Assembly: GCF_014126615.1 (NCBI RefSeq)
Contig: NZ_CP059896.1
Coordinates: 1,436,501 to 1,500,500 of the forward strand
Direction of reading: 5' to 3'
DNA length: 64,000 bases
Source of the DNA: Ciceribacter thiooxidans
Lineage (GTDB): Bacteria; Pseudomonadota; Alphaproteobacteria; Rhizobiales; Rhizobiaceae
The translations under genes were made by a program, and so were the position numbers. The notes below the pieces were generated by a model, which ran no database searches, had not been told where the DNA came from, and saw only the letters and a list, made by a program, of their open reading frames with translations. Positions 31,072 to 39,586 of the stretch are shown in pieces (the first letter of the stretch is position 1; every line of letters starts with the position of its first letter).

Positions 31072-32133
31072 TCAGTCGTGTGTATGCCGGTGGTGAAGGT
31101 CCGGATAATGCGGATGGCTGTGGGTCAGCGGCGCGTGCCGGTGCCGGTGTGAATGGGGCTCGGTGGCGGGGCCATCGTGGTAATGCTGGTGGTGCACGTC
31201 GTGAACATGGGCGTGTTCGTGTTCGAACGCTTCATGAACATGAAGATGCTCATGGCGCTCCGTCAGGTGCAGCCAAAGTCCTGTGCCCATCAGCAGGCTG
31301 GCAAACCCGATCTGGAATGTGAGTGGCTCCCGTAGGAAGATGATACTGAGCATCGCCCCGATGAACGGTGCGAGGGAGAAATAGGCCCCCGTCCGGGCCG
31401 TCCCGAGATGCCGTAAAGCCAGCATGAACAGCACGAGGCTGATGCCGACGCCGAAGAAGCCGAGGATTGCGCCGGCCCCGATCGCTGCCGGCGAGGGAAC
31501 GGGCGCTCCGATCGCGAGGGCTAGGATCAGGTTGGTCGCGCCGGCGGCCAGCCCCTTGATCATCGCGATCTGCACAGGATCGGACGAAGACAGCTTGCGG
31601 GTCAGGTTGTTGTCGATGCCCCATGCGAGGCACGCAAGGGCGACCAGAAGGCTGCCCTTGTCGACTGCTATGCCCTGTCCGTTCCAGGACAGAAGTGCGG
31701 CACCGGTCAATATCGCAATTGCGCCGAGCAGCAGACGACGGTCGACGTTCTCACGGAAGACGATCCAGGCGATCGCCATGGTCGCGAGACCTTCGAGGTT
31801 GAGGAGCAGCGACCCCGAGGCCGCCGTCGTCAGGGAGAGGCCGAACATCAGGAGCAGCGGGCCGAGAAGACCGCCGAAAACCACCACCGCAAGCAGCCAT
31901 GGAAGATCGGAGAGCCGAATCGGCGCCTCCACACCTTCCAGCCCGATCCATCGGCGCCCGAAATGAACAAGCACGAGCCCGACTCCGGCGCCGAGATAAA
32001 GGATGCCGGCCAGCAGCCATGGATCGATGCTGTCCATCAGAAGCTTCGACAACGGCGGCGATGCGCCGAACAGCAGGGCCGAGCCGAGTGCGAGCGGAAT
32101 GCCGGGAAACTGATGCGTGCGGTCGATGGACAT
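31072..32133 (-). CDS. DMT family transporter with a histidine-rich C-terminal tail
   Basis: 353 residues. Residues 1-285 form two EamA repeats with ten membrane helices (PLALGSALLFGASPPLSKLL near the start, AYFSLAPFIGAMLSIIFLRE near 250). The last 65 or so residues are a hydrophilic tail with about 24 His, mostly in HxH pairs mixed with Asp and Glu. Such tails bind Zn, Ni or Co in metal transporters and chaperones, so a metal-linked or metal-sensing exporter is inferred. The transport substrate is unknown. Confidence 0.85.
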   Translation of the reverse strand: MSIDRTHQFPGIPLALGSALLFGASPPLSKLLMDSIDPWLLAGILYLGAGVGLVLVHFGRRWIGLEGVEAPIRLSDLPWLLAVVVFGGLLGPLLLMFGLSLTTAASGSLLLNLEGLATMAIAWIVFRENVDRRLLLGAIAILTGAALLSWNGQGIAVDKGSLLVALACLAWGIDNNLTRKLSSSDPVQIAMIKGLAAGATNLILALAIGAPVPSPAAIGAGAILGFFGVGISLVLFMLALRHLGTARTGAYFSLAPFIGAMLSIIFLREPLTFQIGFASLLMGTGLWLHLTERHEHLHVHEAFEHEHAHVHDVHHQHYHDGPATEPHSHRHRHAPLTHSHPHYPDLHHRHTHD

Positions 32134-32215
32134 GGTGACAGGCTATCATTCAACCGCCGACCGACCAACAGCCTGTCCCGACGAGAGTCGTTTCACGCAA
32201 GGGGCGGCCGTGCGC

Positions 32216-32710
32216 TCAGCCCCGCATCTTTTCCCACTTCTTCGTCAGGCGGTCGCGCTTCAGTTTCGACAGCCGCTGCAGCCAGAAGATGCCGTCGAGC
32301 TGGTCTATCTCGTGCTGCATGCAGATCGCCGGGAAGCCGTCGAGGTCCTCCTCATGAACCGTCCCGTCGAGATCCTGATAACGGAACTTGACGGCGCGGG
32401 GGCGGGTCACGGTCTCGGTCGCGCCGGGCATGGAGACGCTGCCTTCGGTATGGCTCATCTCATCGCCGGAGGACCAGAGGATTTCCGGATTGACGTAGGT
32501 GTGCCGGCCGCCGATCTCCGGCAGGTCGAGGACGACGAGCCTCTGCAGGATGCCGACATGGGCAGCGGTGATTCCGACGCCGGGTGCGGCCTTCATCGTA
32601 TCGTAGAGATCGTCCGCAAGGGTGGAGAGGCCGGGGCCGAAATCGGTGACGGGAGCGCATGCCGCCTTCAGCGCCGGGTGCGGATAGGTGACCAGGGGGA
32701 GGACCGCCAC
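32216..32710 (-). CDS. Peptide deformylase-like protein lacking metal ligands
   Basis: 164 residues, normal deformylase length. Motif 1 reads GVGITAAHVG in place of GxGxAAxQ. Motif 2 reads EGSVS where active enzymes have EGCLS, so the Cys metal ligand is replaced by Ser. Motif 3 reads HEIDQ where HExDH is needed, so the second His is a Gln. Two of three metal ligands are therefore missing and deformylase activity is unlikely. The GTG at 32710 follows GAAAGG; upstream ATGs lack a site. Related degenerate copies occur beside true def genes in alphaproteobacteria, so this is probably a paralogue. Confidence 0.85.
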   Translation of the reverse strand: MAVLPLVTYPHPALKAACAPVTDFGPGLSTLADDLYDTMKAAPGVGITAAHVGILQRLVVLDLPEIGGRHTYVNPEILWSSGDEMSHTEGSVSMPGATETVTRPRAVKFRYQDLDGTVHEEDLDGFPAICMQHEIDQLDGIFWLQRLSKLKRDRLTKKWEKMRG

Positions 32711-32889
32711 GTTATGCCTTTCTGTGCTGCAACTGCGTCGGATCAACAGGTTAGCAGGCCTCTTTCGCATTTGCACATAGCGGTGCCGGGATATCCTCGC
32801 TCACGGTTGACAATGCGGTTTTTACCGCCATTCTCCAAGGCTGCCGGGATACGCAGTGACGAGTTGATGACAAGGGCGAGGGCGCAGGC

Positions 32890-34308
32890 ATGACGGACAC
32901 CGGCGAAGAATTCCTCGTTCGGCCACCGCAGGACGAACTCCCCGACGACATCTATGCCGAGGACGGCTCCGTCCGGTCCGATTTCCTCGCCCTGGTCGGT
33001 GCGGCGATCGCCGACCGCGACACGCTTTTCCTGCGCCAGCGCGTGGCGCGGCTGCACGAATCGGAGCTCGGCGACCTCATCGAGGCGATCCAGCCGGAAC
33101 AGCGTCTCGCCCTCGTGCGCCTTCTCGGCGACGATTTCGACCTGACCGCGCTCACCGAAGTCGACGAGGCGATTCGCCTGCAAATCGTCGACCAGATGTC
33201 GAACGAACAGATCGCCGCCGCGATCGGCGATCTCGATTCGGACGACGCCGTCTACATTCTCGAGGATCTCGACCACGAGGACCGCGAGGAAATCCTCGCC
33301 AAGCTGCCGTTCACCGAGCGGGTGCGCCTGCGCCGGGCGCTCGATTATCCGGAAAGCTCGGCCGGCCGGCGCATGCAGACGGAGTTCGTCGCGGTGCCGC
33401 CCTTCTGGACGGTCGGGCAGACGATCGACTACATGCGTGACGAGGACGACCTGCCGGAGAGTTTTACCCAGATCTTCGTCATCGACCCGACCTTCAAGCT
33501 ACTCGGCACCGTCGACCTCGACCGCATCCTGCGCACCAAGCGCCAGATGAAGATCGAGACGGTCATGCGCGAGACCAGCCACGCGATCCCGGCCGAGATG
33601 GACCAGGAAGAGGCGGCCCAGCTCTTCGAGCAATACGACCTTCTCTCGGCGGCCGTCGTCGACGAGAACGACCGGCTCGTCGGCGTGCTCACCATCGACG
33701 ACGTCGTCGACGTCATCCAGGAAGAAGCGGAGGAGGACCTTCTGCGTCTCGGCGGCGTGGGCGACGAAGAGCTGTCGGACAGCGTCATCGAGACCTCGCG
33801 TTCGCGGGTTCCGTGGCTCGCCGTCAATCTCGTCACCGCCTTCATCTCGGCCTCGGTGATCTCGCTCTTCGAAGGGACGATCGAACAGGTGGTGGCGCTG
33901 GCGATCCTGATGCCGATCGTCGCCGGCATGGGCGGCAATGCCGGCTCGCAGACGATGACCGTTACCGTCCGGGCGCTCGCGACCCGCAATCTCGACATTC
34001 ACAATGCATGGCGGGTCGCGCGCCGCGAGGCGGGTGTCGGCCTCATCAACGGGGCGCTCTTCGGAACGCTCGTCGGTGTCGTCGCTGCGATCTGGTTCCG
34101 TGACGTCTCGATCGGCGGCATCATCACGACCGCCATGCTGATCAACATGTTCGCAGCCGCGATGGCGGGCATCACCATCCCGGTGCTGCTTCACCGGTCG
34201 GGCACGGACCCGGCAGTTTCCTCCGCTGTCTTCGTGACCGCGATCACCGATACGACCGGCTTCCTGAGCTTTCTCGGGCTTGCGACCTGGTGGTTCATGT
34301 CCGGATGA
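32890..34308 (+). CDS. mgtE: Magnesium transporter MgtE
   Basis: 472 residues, full length. Cytoplasmic N domain (about 40-150, with helical EDLDHEDREEILAKLP repeats), two CBS domains (about 150-280) that sense Mg2+, a connecting helix and five membrane helices from about 300. The pore signature PIVAGMGGNAGSQTMTV near 341 is intact. Divergent from the deformylase-like gene. Confidence 0.95.
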   Translation: MTDTGEEFLVRPPQDELPDDIYAEDGSVRSDFLALVGAAIADRDTLFLRQRVARLHESELGDLIEAIQPEQRLALVRLLGDDFDLTALTEVDEAIRLQIVDQMSNEQIAAAIGDLDSDDAVYILEDLDHEDREEILAKLPFTERVRLRRALDYPESSAGRRMQTEFVAVPPFWTVGQTIDYMRDEDDLPESFTQIFVIDPTFKLLGTVDLDRILRTKRQMKIETVMRETSHAIPAEMDQEEAAQLFEQYDLLSAAVVDENDRLVGVLTIDDVVDVIQEEAEEDLLRLGGVGDEELSDSVIETSRSRVPWLAVNLVTAFISASVISLFEGTIEQVVALAILMPIVAGMGGNAGSQTMTVTVRALATRNLDIHNAWRVARREAGVGLINGALFGTLVGVVAAIWFRDVSIGGIITTAMLINMFAAAMAGITIPVLLHRSGTDPAVSSAVFVTAITDTTGFLSFLGLATWWFMSG

Positions 34309-34317
34309 AGGAGAAAA

Positions 34318-34339
34318 TTGACTTGCACGTAAAAGTCAA
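34318..34339. promoter_or_regulatory. Inverted repeat in the MerR-type gene promoter
   Basis: TTGACTT (34318-34324) and AAGTCAA (34333-34339) form an inverted repeat with an eight-base spacer. TTGACT can also be a -35 element, with TATGAC at 34343-34348 as -10 at a 19-bp spacing, the long spacing typical of MerR-controlled promoters. This suggests autoregulation by the following gene. Confidence 0.55.
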
Positions 34340-34374
34340 TAATATGACTGTTTCCAGATGAATCGGAACAGGCA

Positions 34375-34761
34375 GTGAAAAAGTATTACAGCATAACGGA
34401 ACTGACGCGAGAATTCGGCGTCTCGACCCGGACCTTGAGGTTCTACGAAGACGAAGGCCTGTTGCATCCCGAGCGTCGCGGCCGAACGCGTCTCTATCGC
34501 GCTGCGGATCGCCGGCTGCTGCAGGAAATTCTGCGTGGCCGACGCATCGGGTTCACCGTAGCCGAGATCCGCGAAATCGTCCAGGTTTACAAGGCGCCGC
34601 CGGGCGAGATCGGTCAGCTGAAGATGATGATGAAGAAGATCGACGAGAAGCGCGAAGAATTGCGCCAGAAGCGCAAGGATATCGACGAGACGCTCGCCGA
34701 ACTCGACAACGCCGAGGAGGCCTGCCTGACGCGGCTCGTCGAGATCGGCGTCGGGACCTGA
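34375..34761 (+). CDS. MerR-family transcriptional regulator
   Basis: 128 residues, GTG start. The N-terminal winged HTH (YSITELTREFGVSTRTLRFY, residues 4-23) is clearly MerR, followed by RGRTRLYRAADRR and a C-terminal dimerisation coiled coil (about 80-120). There are no metal-binding Cys in the C-terminal part, so it is not a metal sensor of the classic type. The sequence resembles the LiuR/acyl-CoA-pathway subgroup, but no catabolic genes are adjacent. Confidence 0.9.
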   Translation: MKKYYSITELTREFGVSTRTLRFYEDEGLLHPERRGRTRLYRAADRRLLQEILRGRRIGFTVAEIREIVQVYKAPPGEIGQLKMMMKKIDEKREELRQKRKDIDETLAELDNAEEACLTRLVEIGVGT

Positions 34762-34767
34762 CGCTTC

Positions 34768-35244
34768 TCAGATCCAGCGGCGGGTGCGCTGGCAGTATCG
34801 CTCGAATTCGATGCCGAAGCGGGCGAGCAGATGCATTTCCTCACAGCGGATCGCAACCAGCGTCGTGACCACGGCCGCGCTGACGGCGGCGACGAAGAAC
34901 CAGCTATTGCCCGTCAGCAGCCCGAAGGCGATCGTCATCAGCGTATAACCGAGATAGATCGGATTGCGGGTGAAGCGGAACGGGCCGTTCGTCACCAGGC
35001 GCTGTGCGCAGCGGTTCGGGAGCACCGCCGTGTGGCATTCGAGGAGCGTCTTCACCGCCCATATGTCGAGGCTGAGCGCGACGAGCGCGAGCACCCCTCC
35101 GAGCGTCCAGAGGAGATAGCCCTCGCGCGGCAGCGGTGGCAGAAGGCCGACATAGCGATCAAGCAGCAGCGCCGCGACGATCGCGACGCCGTAGAGCAGG
35201 GGTGGCCAGGGATACTTAAGTGGTTTCAGGCGATAGGCGTTCAT
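34768..35244 (-). CDS. Isoprenylcysteine carboxyl methyltransferase-like membrane protein
   Basis: 158 residues with four membrane helices and the ICMT/PEMT signature: GPFRFTRNPIYLGYTLMTIA near 88 and a C-terminal EFERYCQRTRRW. Family members methylate lipids or small molecules at the membrane; the substrate is unknown here. ATG 35244 has AGGA at good spacing, while ATG 35250 is too close to it. Confidence 0.85.
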   Translation of the reverse strand: MNAYRLKPLKYPWPPLLYGVAIVAALLLDRYVGLLPPLPREGYLLWTLGGVLALVALSLDIWAVKTLLECHTAVLPNRCAQRLVTNGPFRFTRNPIYLGYTLMTIAFGLLTGNSWFFVAAVSAAVVTTLVAIRCEEMHLLARFGIEFERYCQRTRRWI

Positions 35245-35256
35245 GATCATGTCCTG

Positions 35257-36225
35257 TCATTGGCTGACTGCGGTACATTCACGGGCTAGCTGCAACACAC
35301 GTTCATCCTGATCCGGCTGGATTGCGCCAGACTGGAGAGGTTCGAAGAGGGACTGTTGCATCAGCTTTTCCAGGGTGCATCCGCAGAAGCGGCTGCAGAG
35401 TTCCGCCTGGCTGCCTTCAGTCCGGCAGCTGGTTTCGCAGCTCTGCAGATAGGACTGCATAGGATCAGGTTTCTGCGGCGGGACGATGATCGAGATCAAG
35501 TAGACGGTCGCGATCAACAGGGGCTGATGCAAGAGGTAGACGATGAGGCTGTGGCGGCCGCCGAAGCGCAGGATCGCCGAGCCTTGTGGCGCATCGGCCA
35601 GCGTGTCCAGCCAGCCGGCGGCACGCGCCGTCCGCGCCGCCGCAATCCCCAGCAGGAAGGCACCGATCCAGGGAAGCAGCGGCACGTAGTCGTTCGAACG
35701 TGGAAGATGCTCGGAGAGGCCGATCCAGAGCAGGTACGGTGCGTCGAAAACCTCCGAGCGGAGATAGGAGGGCGCGGCGAGGGCGGCAAGCGCGGCAACG
35801 ACCGTCAGCACGGGCGGCAGTCGGAGGAACAGCAGTCCGATCACGCTCGCCGCGGCGATATGGTGCAGGATGCCGAAAAAGATCATGCCGTCCGGCATGG
35901 CGATCGCCGTCGCGATGGTGATGGCGATTGCCGCACCGGCTACCATGCCGAGGCGCTTCACGAACGATTGCGGCTTCAGCGTCGGATAATGGGCGAGCAC
36001 AAGGCTGACGCCCGCCAAGAAGATGAAGCTCGACGCTATCGCGCGGGCATAGAGTTTCCACAACCCTTGCGTTGCCGTGCCGGATTCAATGTAGCCGAAG
36101 AATTCCAGATCCCAGGTGAAGTGGTAGGACGCCATCGCGACCAGCGCGATCCCCCTGGCGGTGTCCAGGATGCCGATCCGTCTCGAGGTTAAAGGGCGAT
36201 TGTCAGTGTCTGAAACTGCGGCCAC
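35257..36225 (-). CDS. DUF1624 (heparan-alpha-glucosaminide acetyltransferase-like) membrane protein
   Basis: 322 residues. ILDTARGIALVAMASYHFTW near 19 is the conserved start of the DUF1624/YeiB-like family, with about eight membrane helices and a C-terminal RHSLIVYLLHQPLL motif near 225. A hydrophilic tail of about 70 residues follows, with six Cys between about 283 and 306, unusual for the family. It may transfer acyl groups across the membrane; not proven. Six to twelve bases upstream of the methyltransferase-like gene, same strand. Confidence 0.82.
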   Translation of the reverse strand: MAAVSDTDNRPLTSRRIGILDTARGIALVAMASYHFTWDLEFFGYIESGTATQGLWKLYARAIASSFIFLAGVSLVLAHYPTLKPQSFVKRLGMVAGAAIAITIATAIAMPDGMIFFGILHHIAAASVIGLLFLRLPPVLTVVAALAALAAPSYLRSEVFDAPYLLWIGLSEHLPRSNDYVPLLPWIGAFLLGIAAARTARAAGWLDTLADAPQGSAILRFGGRHSLIVYLLHQPLLIATVYLISIIVPPQKPDPMQSYLQSCETSCRTEGSQAELCSRFCGCTLEKLMQQSLFEPLQSGAIQPDQDERVLQLARECTAVSQ

Positions 36226-36305
36226 GATCGATCCTTCGCATGCGAGAATTTTACCCTGCGCTCCGGCGCAGGGGGCTCATGCCACAGCGTCCAATCTGGT
36301 CGTTT

Positions 36306-36998
36306 TCAAGGCGCCGTGTCGGTCATCAACGCAAGACGCGCATCGGAGAAAAACTGTCGGCGTACCAGTACGAAGAAGATGATAATCGATGTTCCTACGA
36401 AGACGTAAGGGCTGACGAACCACCCCAGGTAGCCTATCGACAGAAAAATCGCGCGAAGGCCGGCATTGAACTGCTTGGCTGCGATGATGTTCATGCGGAT
36501 GACCCGCTCCGCCATGCGTTCGGTCTCCTGCGGGTTCTTCCTCGCGTTCTCCGACATCGGCAGCGTCCCGAAGAGAATCGTGCAGTAGTTGAACAGGCGA
36601 TAGGACCAGCCGAACTTGAAGAAGGCATAACCGAAGATCGCGGTGAGGCCGATGACCTTGAACTCGAAACCGGTGCGACCGCTGTAGGCGATGAAGGGCA
36701 GGTCGCGGAAAACGGTATCGACCTGCTCGGTCGCGCCCAGCAGCGCGAAGCAGCCGCCGATCGCGAATATCGACGTCGACGCGAAGAAGGCCGTGCCGTT
36801 CTGCAGGCCGGCCAGGATCTGCGTGTCGATCATCTTCAGGTCGCGGGTGAGCGAATTGTGGATCCATTCCCGCCGTCGCTCGGCCATCGCCTGTGTGAGG
36901 CTCGGGCGATCGAGGATCCTGGCGCCGCCCGTCAGCCAGGAGAAGACGATCCAGAGAACCAGGAACAACGCAAGGGCGAAAAAGTCGATGAATGTCAT
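36306..36998 (-). CDS. DUF599 family membrane protein
   Basis: 230 residues with four membrane helices. REWIHNSLTRDLKMIDTQI near 42, NGTAFFASTSIFAIGG near 65 and the FKFGWSYRLFNYCTI block are typical of DUF599. Function unknown. ATG 36998 (MTFIDFFALALF) follows GGGA; an upstream ATG at 37025 adds nine residues without a better site. Confidence 0.85.
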   Translation of the reverse strand: MTFIDFFALALFLVLWIVFSWLTGGARILDRPSLTQAMAERRREWIHNSLTRDLKMIDTQILAGLQNGTAFFASTSIFAIGGCFALLGATEQVDTVFRDLPFIAYSGRTGFEFKVIGLTAIFGYAFFKFGWSYRLFNYCTILFGTLPMSENARKNPQETERMAERVIRMNIIAAKQFNAGLRAIFLSIGYLGWFVSPYVFVGTSIIIFFVLVRRQFFSDARLALMTDTAP

Positions 36999-37300
36999 GG
37001 CGATTCCCGTGATTGCTCGCGGCAAGATTATGCCGGCGGCCGGGTGCCGGACAAGTATTCACAGTTTTGTAAGACTTTGGAAGAAATTGCGGCTCGTCGT
37101 GGACATGTAAGAATTATCAAAAATTCTATCTAACCGTTTGAAATTTCACAAATCCATGCATTTTGCGAATGGCTCCCCTGCGGAAGGTGCCACTGTTTTG
37201 CCGTTTTTGCAGTTGCGGTGACCCGTGAATTTTAATAGACCGGGGCCGGAAAAGCGGTCGGGGGACGGCTTTTCGCCACAGGCGAACAATCGGAGTGATA

Positions 37301-37402
37301 ATGGAAGATAGCATCCAGAAGTCTTGCTGGGGCGTTACCCTGCGGGCGTTGACGGGATTTGCAGGCGTTTTGTTCCTGGCCTATCTTTTCGGAACCATCT
37401 GA
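37301..37402 (+). CDS. Small membrane protein, 33 residues
   Basis: ATG 37301 follows CGGAG at five to six bases. The product begins MEDSIQKSCWGVTLRALTG and ends AYLFGTI, with one hydrophobic helix over about residues 12-32. The stop is followed by a stem-loop at 37427-37452. No family recognised. Start signal, hydrophobic pattern and downstream hairpin support a real gene, but conservation could not be tested. Confidence 0.5.
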   Translation: MEDSIQKSCWGVTLRALTGFAGVLFLAYLFGTI

Positions 37403-37426
37403 AGCTCGTTCTTGACGAGAATTCCG

Positions 37427-37452
37427 CAGCGCGGTCCGCAAGGGCCGCGCTG
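37427..37452 (+). terminator. Stem-loop after the 33-residue ORF
   Basis: CAGCGCGG (37427-37434) pairs with CCGCGCTG (37445-37452) across a ten-base loop. Only scattered T follow, so termination may be weak. Confidence 0.5.
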
Positions 37453-37581
37453 TCGTCGTTTATGGCATCCCGTTCGATGTCGCGCCGGCTCAAGCGGATG
37501 TCGGTTGCCCGCCGCGCTGGCTTCTGGTCATAGTCTAGCCTCACGATTCAAGTTTCCGGATGTCCTGAGGCGCGCGCACAC

Positions 37582-38982
37582 ATGTTTCTTTCTGTTTTCG
37601 ACGTATTCAAGATCGGCATCGGCCCGTCGAGCTCCCATACGATGGGGCCGATGACGGCCGCCAAGCGCTTCCTCGACCTCATTCTCTCGGATGACTGGCC
37701 ACGCCCGAGCGGTGCGGCGGTCGCGGCGCTGAAGGTCAGTCTGCATGGATCGCTCGCCTATACCGGCATCGGTCACGGCACCGGCCGTGCCGTCATCATC
37801 GGCCTGACGGGCGAGGAGCCGGATCGCGTCGATCCGGACCGGATGGACGACATCATCGCCGGCGTCGAACGGGAAGGGCAAGTGGTGCCGCCCGGTCATC
37901 CCGCCTACCGTTTCGCGCCGAAGGACGATCTGGTCTACGACAAGAAGGTGCCGCTGCCGGGTCACGCGAACGGCATGCGGTTCACCGCCATCGACCGCGA
38001 CGGGCGGGTGCTGCTCACCACCGTCTATTATTCGATCGGCGGTGGCTTCGTCGTCACCGATACCGAACTTGCCGCCATGCAGAAGCAGAAGAAGCAGGCG
38101 GCGACCCAGAAGGTGCCCTATCCCTTCGCCAGCGCCAAGGAAATGCTCGAGATGGCGCGCCGCTCCGGCCTCACCATCGCCCAGATGAAGCGGGCGAACG
38201 AAGAGACGGTGATGGACCGCGCCGCGCTCGACGCCGGCCTCGACCGCATCTGGGAGGCGATGAGCGGCTGCATCGATCGCGGGCTAAAGCAGGAGGGCCG
38301 CCTGCCGGGCGGGCTCAACGTCAAGCGCCGGGCCCGGTCGATCCATGACAAGCTCGAGGAGGAGTGGCGCTCCAACCGCCAGAACCCGCTGCTCGCCAAT
38401 GACTGGCTCTCGGTCTACGCGATGGCCGTCAACGAGGAGAATGCCGCCGGCGGGCGGGTGGTGACCGCGCCGACCAACGGGGCCGCCGGCGTCGTGCCGG
38501 CGACGGTCCGCTACTACCTGCATTTCCATCCGGACGCCGACCAGGAAGGCATCCGCGACTATCTGCTGACGGCGGCGGCGATCGGTGGCATCATCAAGCA
38601 CAATGCCTCGATCTCGGGCGCCGAAGTCGGCTGCCAGGGGGAGGTGGGGTCGGCTTCCGCGATGGCGGCGGCGGGCCTCGCGGCCGTCATGGGCGGTTCG
38701 CCCGAGCAGATCGAGAATGCCGCGGAAATCGCCCTGGAGCATCACCTCGGCATGACCTGCGACCCCGTCGCCGGCCTCGTGCAGGTGCCCTGCATCGAGC
38801 GCAATGCGCTCGGCGCGGTGAAGGCGGTTACGGCGGCCTCGCTCGCGCTCAAGGGGACGGGCGAGCATTTCGTGCCGCTCGATGCGTGCGTCGAGACGAT
38901 GCGCCAGACCGGCCTCGACATGAGCGAAAAGTACAAGGAAACCTCGCTCGGCGGGCTTGCCGTCAACGTCGTCGAGTGCTGA
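37582..38982 (+). CDS. sdaA: L-serine ammonia-lyase (iron-sulfur type)
   Basis: Converts L-serine to pyruvate and ammonia. 466 residues, single-chain form with beta ([19 protein letters not shown] at residue 6) and alpha domains. [20 protein letters not shown] near 347 and [19 protein letters not shown] near 391 contain Cys of the 4Fe-4S cluster. Stands alone on the plus strand. Confidence 0.95.
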   Translation: MFLSVFDVFKIGIGPSSSHTMGPMTAAKRFLDLILSDDWPRPSGAAVAALKVSLHGSLAYTGIGHGTGRAVIIGLTGEEPDRVDPDRMDDIIAGVEREGQVVPPGHPAYRFAPKDDLVYDKKVPLPGHANGMRFTAIDRDGRVLLTTVYYSIGGGFVVTDTELAAMQKQKKQAATQKVPYPFASAKEMLEMARRSGLTIAQMKRANEETVMDRAALDAGLDRIWEAMSGCIDRGLKQEGRLPGGLNVKRRARSIHDKLEEEWRSNRQNPLLANDWLSVYAMAVNEENAAGGRVVTAPTNGAAGVVPATVRYYLHFHPDADQEGIRDYLLTAAAIGGIIKHNASISGAEVGCQGEVGSASAMAAAGLAAVMGGSPEQIENAAEIALEHHLGMTCDPVAGLVQVPCIERNALGAVKAVTAASLALKGTGEHFVPLDACVETMRQTGLDMSEKYKETSLGGLAVNVVEC

Positions 38983-39039
38983 CGGCTCCTGTGTTCGGCG
39001 GGGCTTGACCGTCCCGCCCAAAGGCGTATCACCGTCTGC

Positions 39040-39477
39040 ATGACACTGCATCTGATCAAGCTCTGCGTGGGCGCGGAGTCGCTCGAGGACCTCAGGCAAT
39101 GGGTCGCCGAGCGCTCGCTGACGGCCATTGCCGCCGGCCTCGAACCGCATAGCTCCCACGTCACCCGCATGGTGCCCAAACGCTCGGAAGAACTGCTGGA
39201 CGGCGGCTCGCTCTACTGGATCATCAAGGGGCAGGTTGCCGCACGCCAGCGGCTTCTCGACATCAAGACCTTCACCGGCGGCGACGGTATCAGTCGCTGC
39301 GAGCTGATCCTCGGGCCTGAGGTCGTCGAGGTTGCGCCGGCGCCGCGTCGTCCCTTCCAGGGCTGGCGCTATCTCGACGCAGATGCCGCCCCGAGGGACC
39401 TCAACGCCTCCGGCGCCGATATCGAGGACATGCCGGACGACCTGCGTCGGGAACTCGCCGAGCTCGGCCTGCTTTAG
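39040..39477 (+). CDS. DUF1489 family protein
   Basis: 145 residues, MTLHLIKLCVGAESLEDL at the start and LYWIIKGQVAARQRLLDI near 60, diagnostic of DUF1489, common in alphaproteobacteria and often beside sdaA or small metabolic genes. Function unknown. It follows sdaA by 57 bases, possibly in one transcript. Confidence 0.88.
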   Translation: MTLHLIKLCVGAESLEDLRQWVAERSLTAIAAGLEPHSSHVTRMVPKRSEELLDGGSLYWIIKGQVAARQRLLDIKTFTGGDGISRCELILGPEVVEVAPAPRRPFQGWRYLDADAAPRDLNASGADIEDMPDDLRRELAELGLL

Positions 39478-39586
39478 TAGGAAACGTCCCCGCGCGCGCT
39501 TTAACGGAAGCGAAACGTCCTTCCGCAATTCTGCGCGGAACGTCAGGCCTATCTGGGGCGGGCGACGATTGGTGGCGGGATAAAGC

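Noticed and set aside
32711..32776. N-terminal extension of the deformylase-like protein (start at 32776)
   Set aside because: No ribosome-binding site, and the family N-terminus begins exactly at the GTG at 32710.
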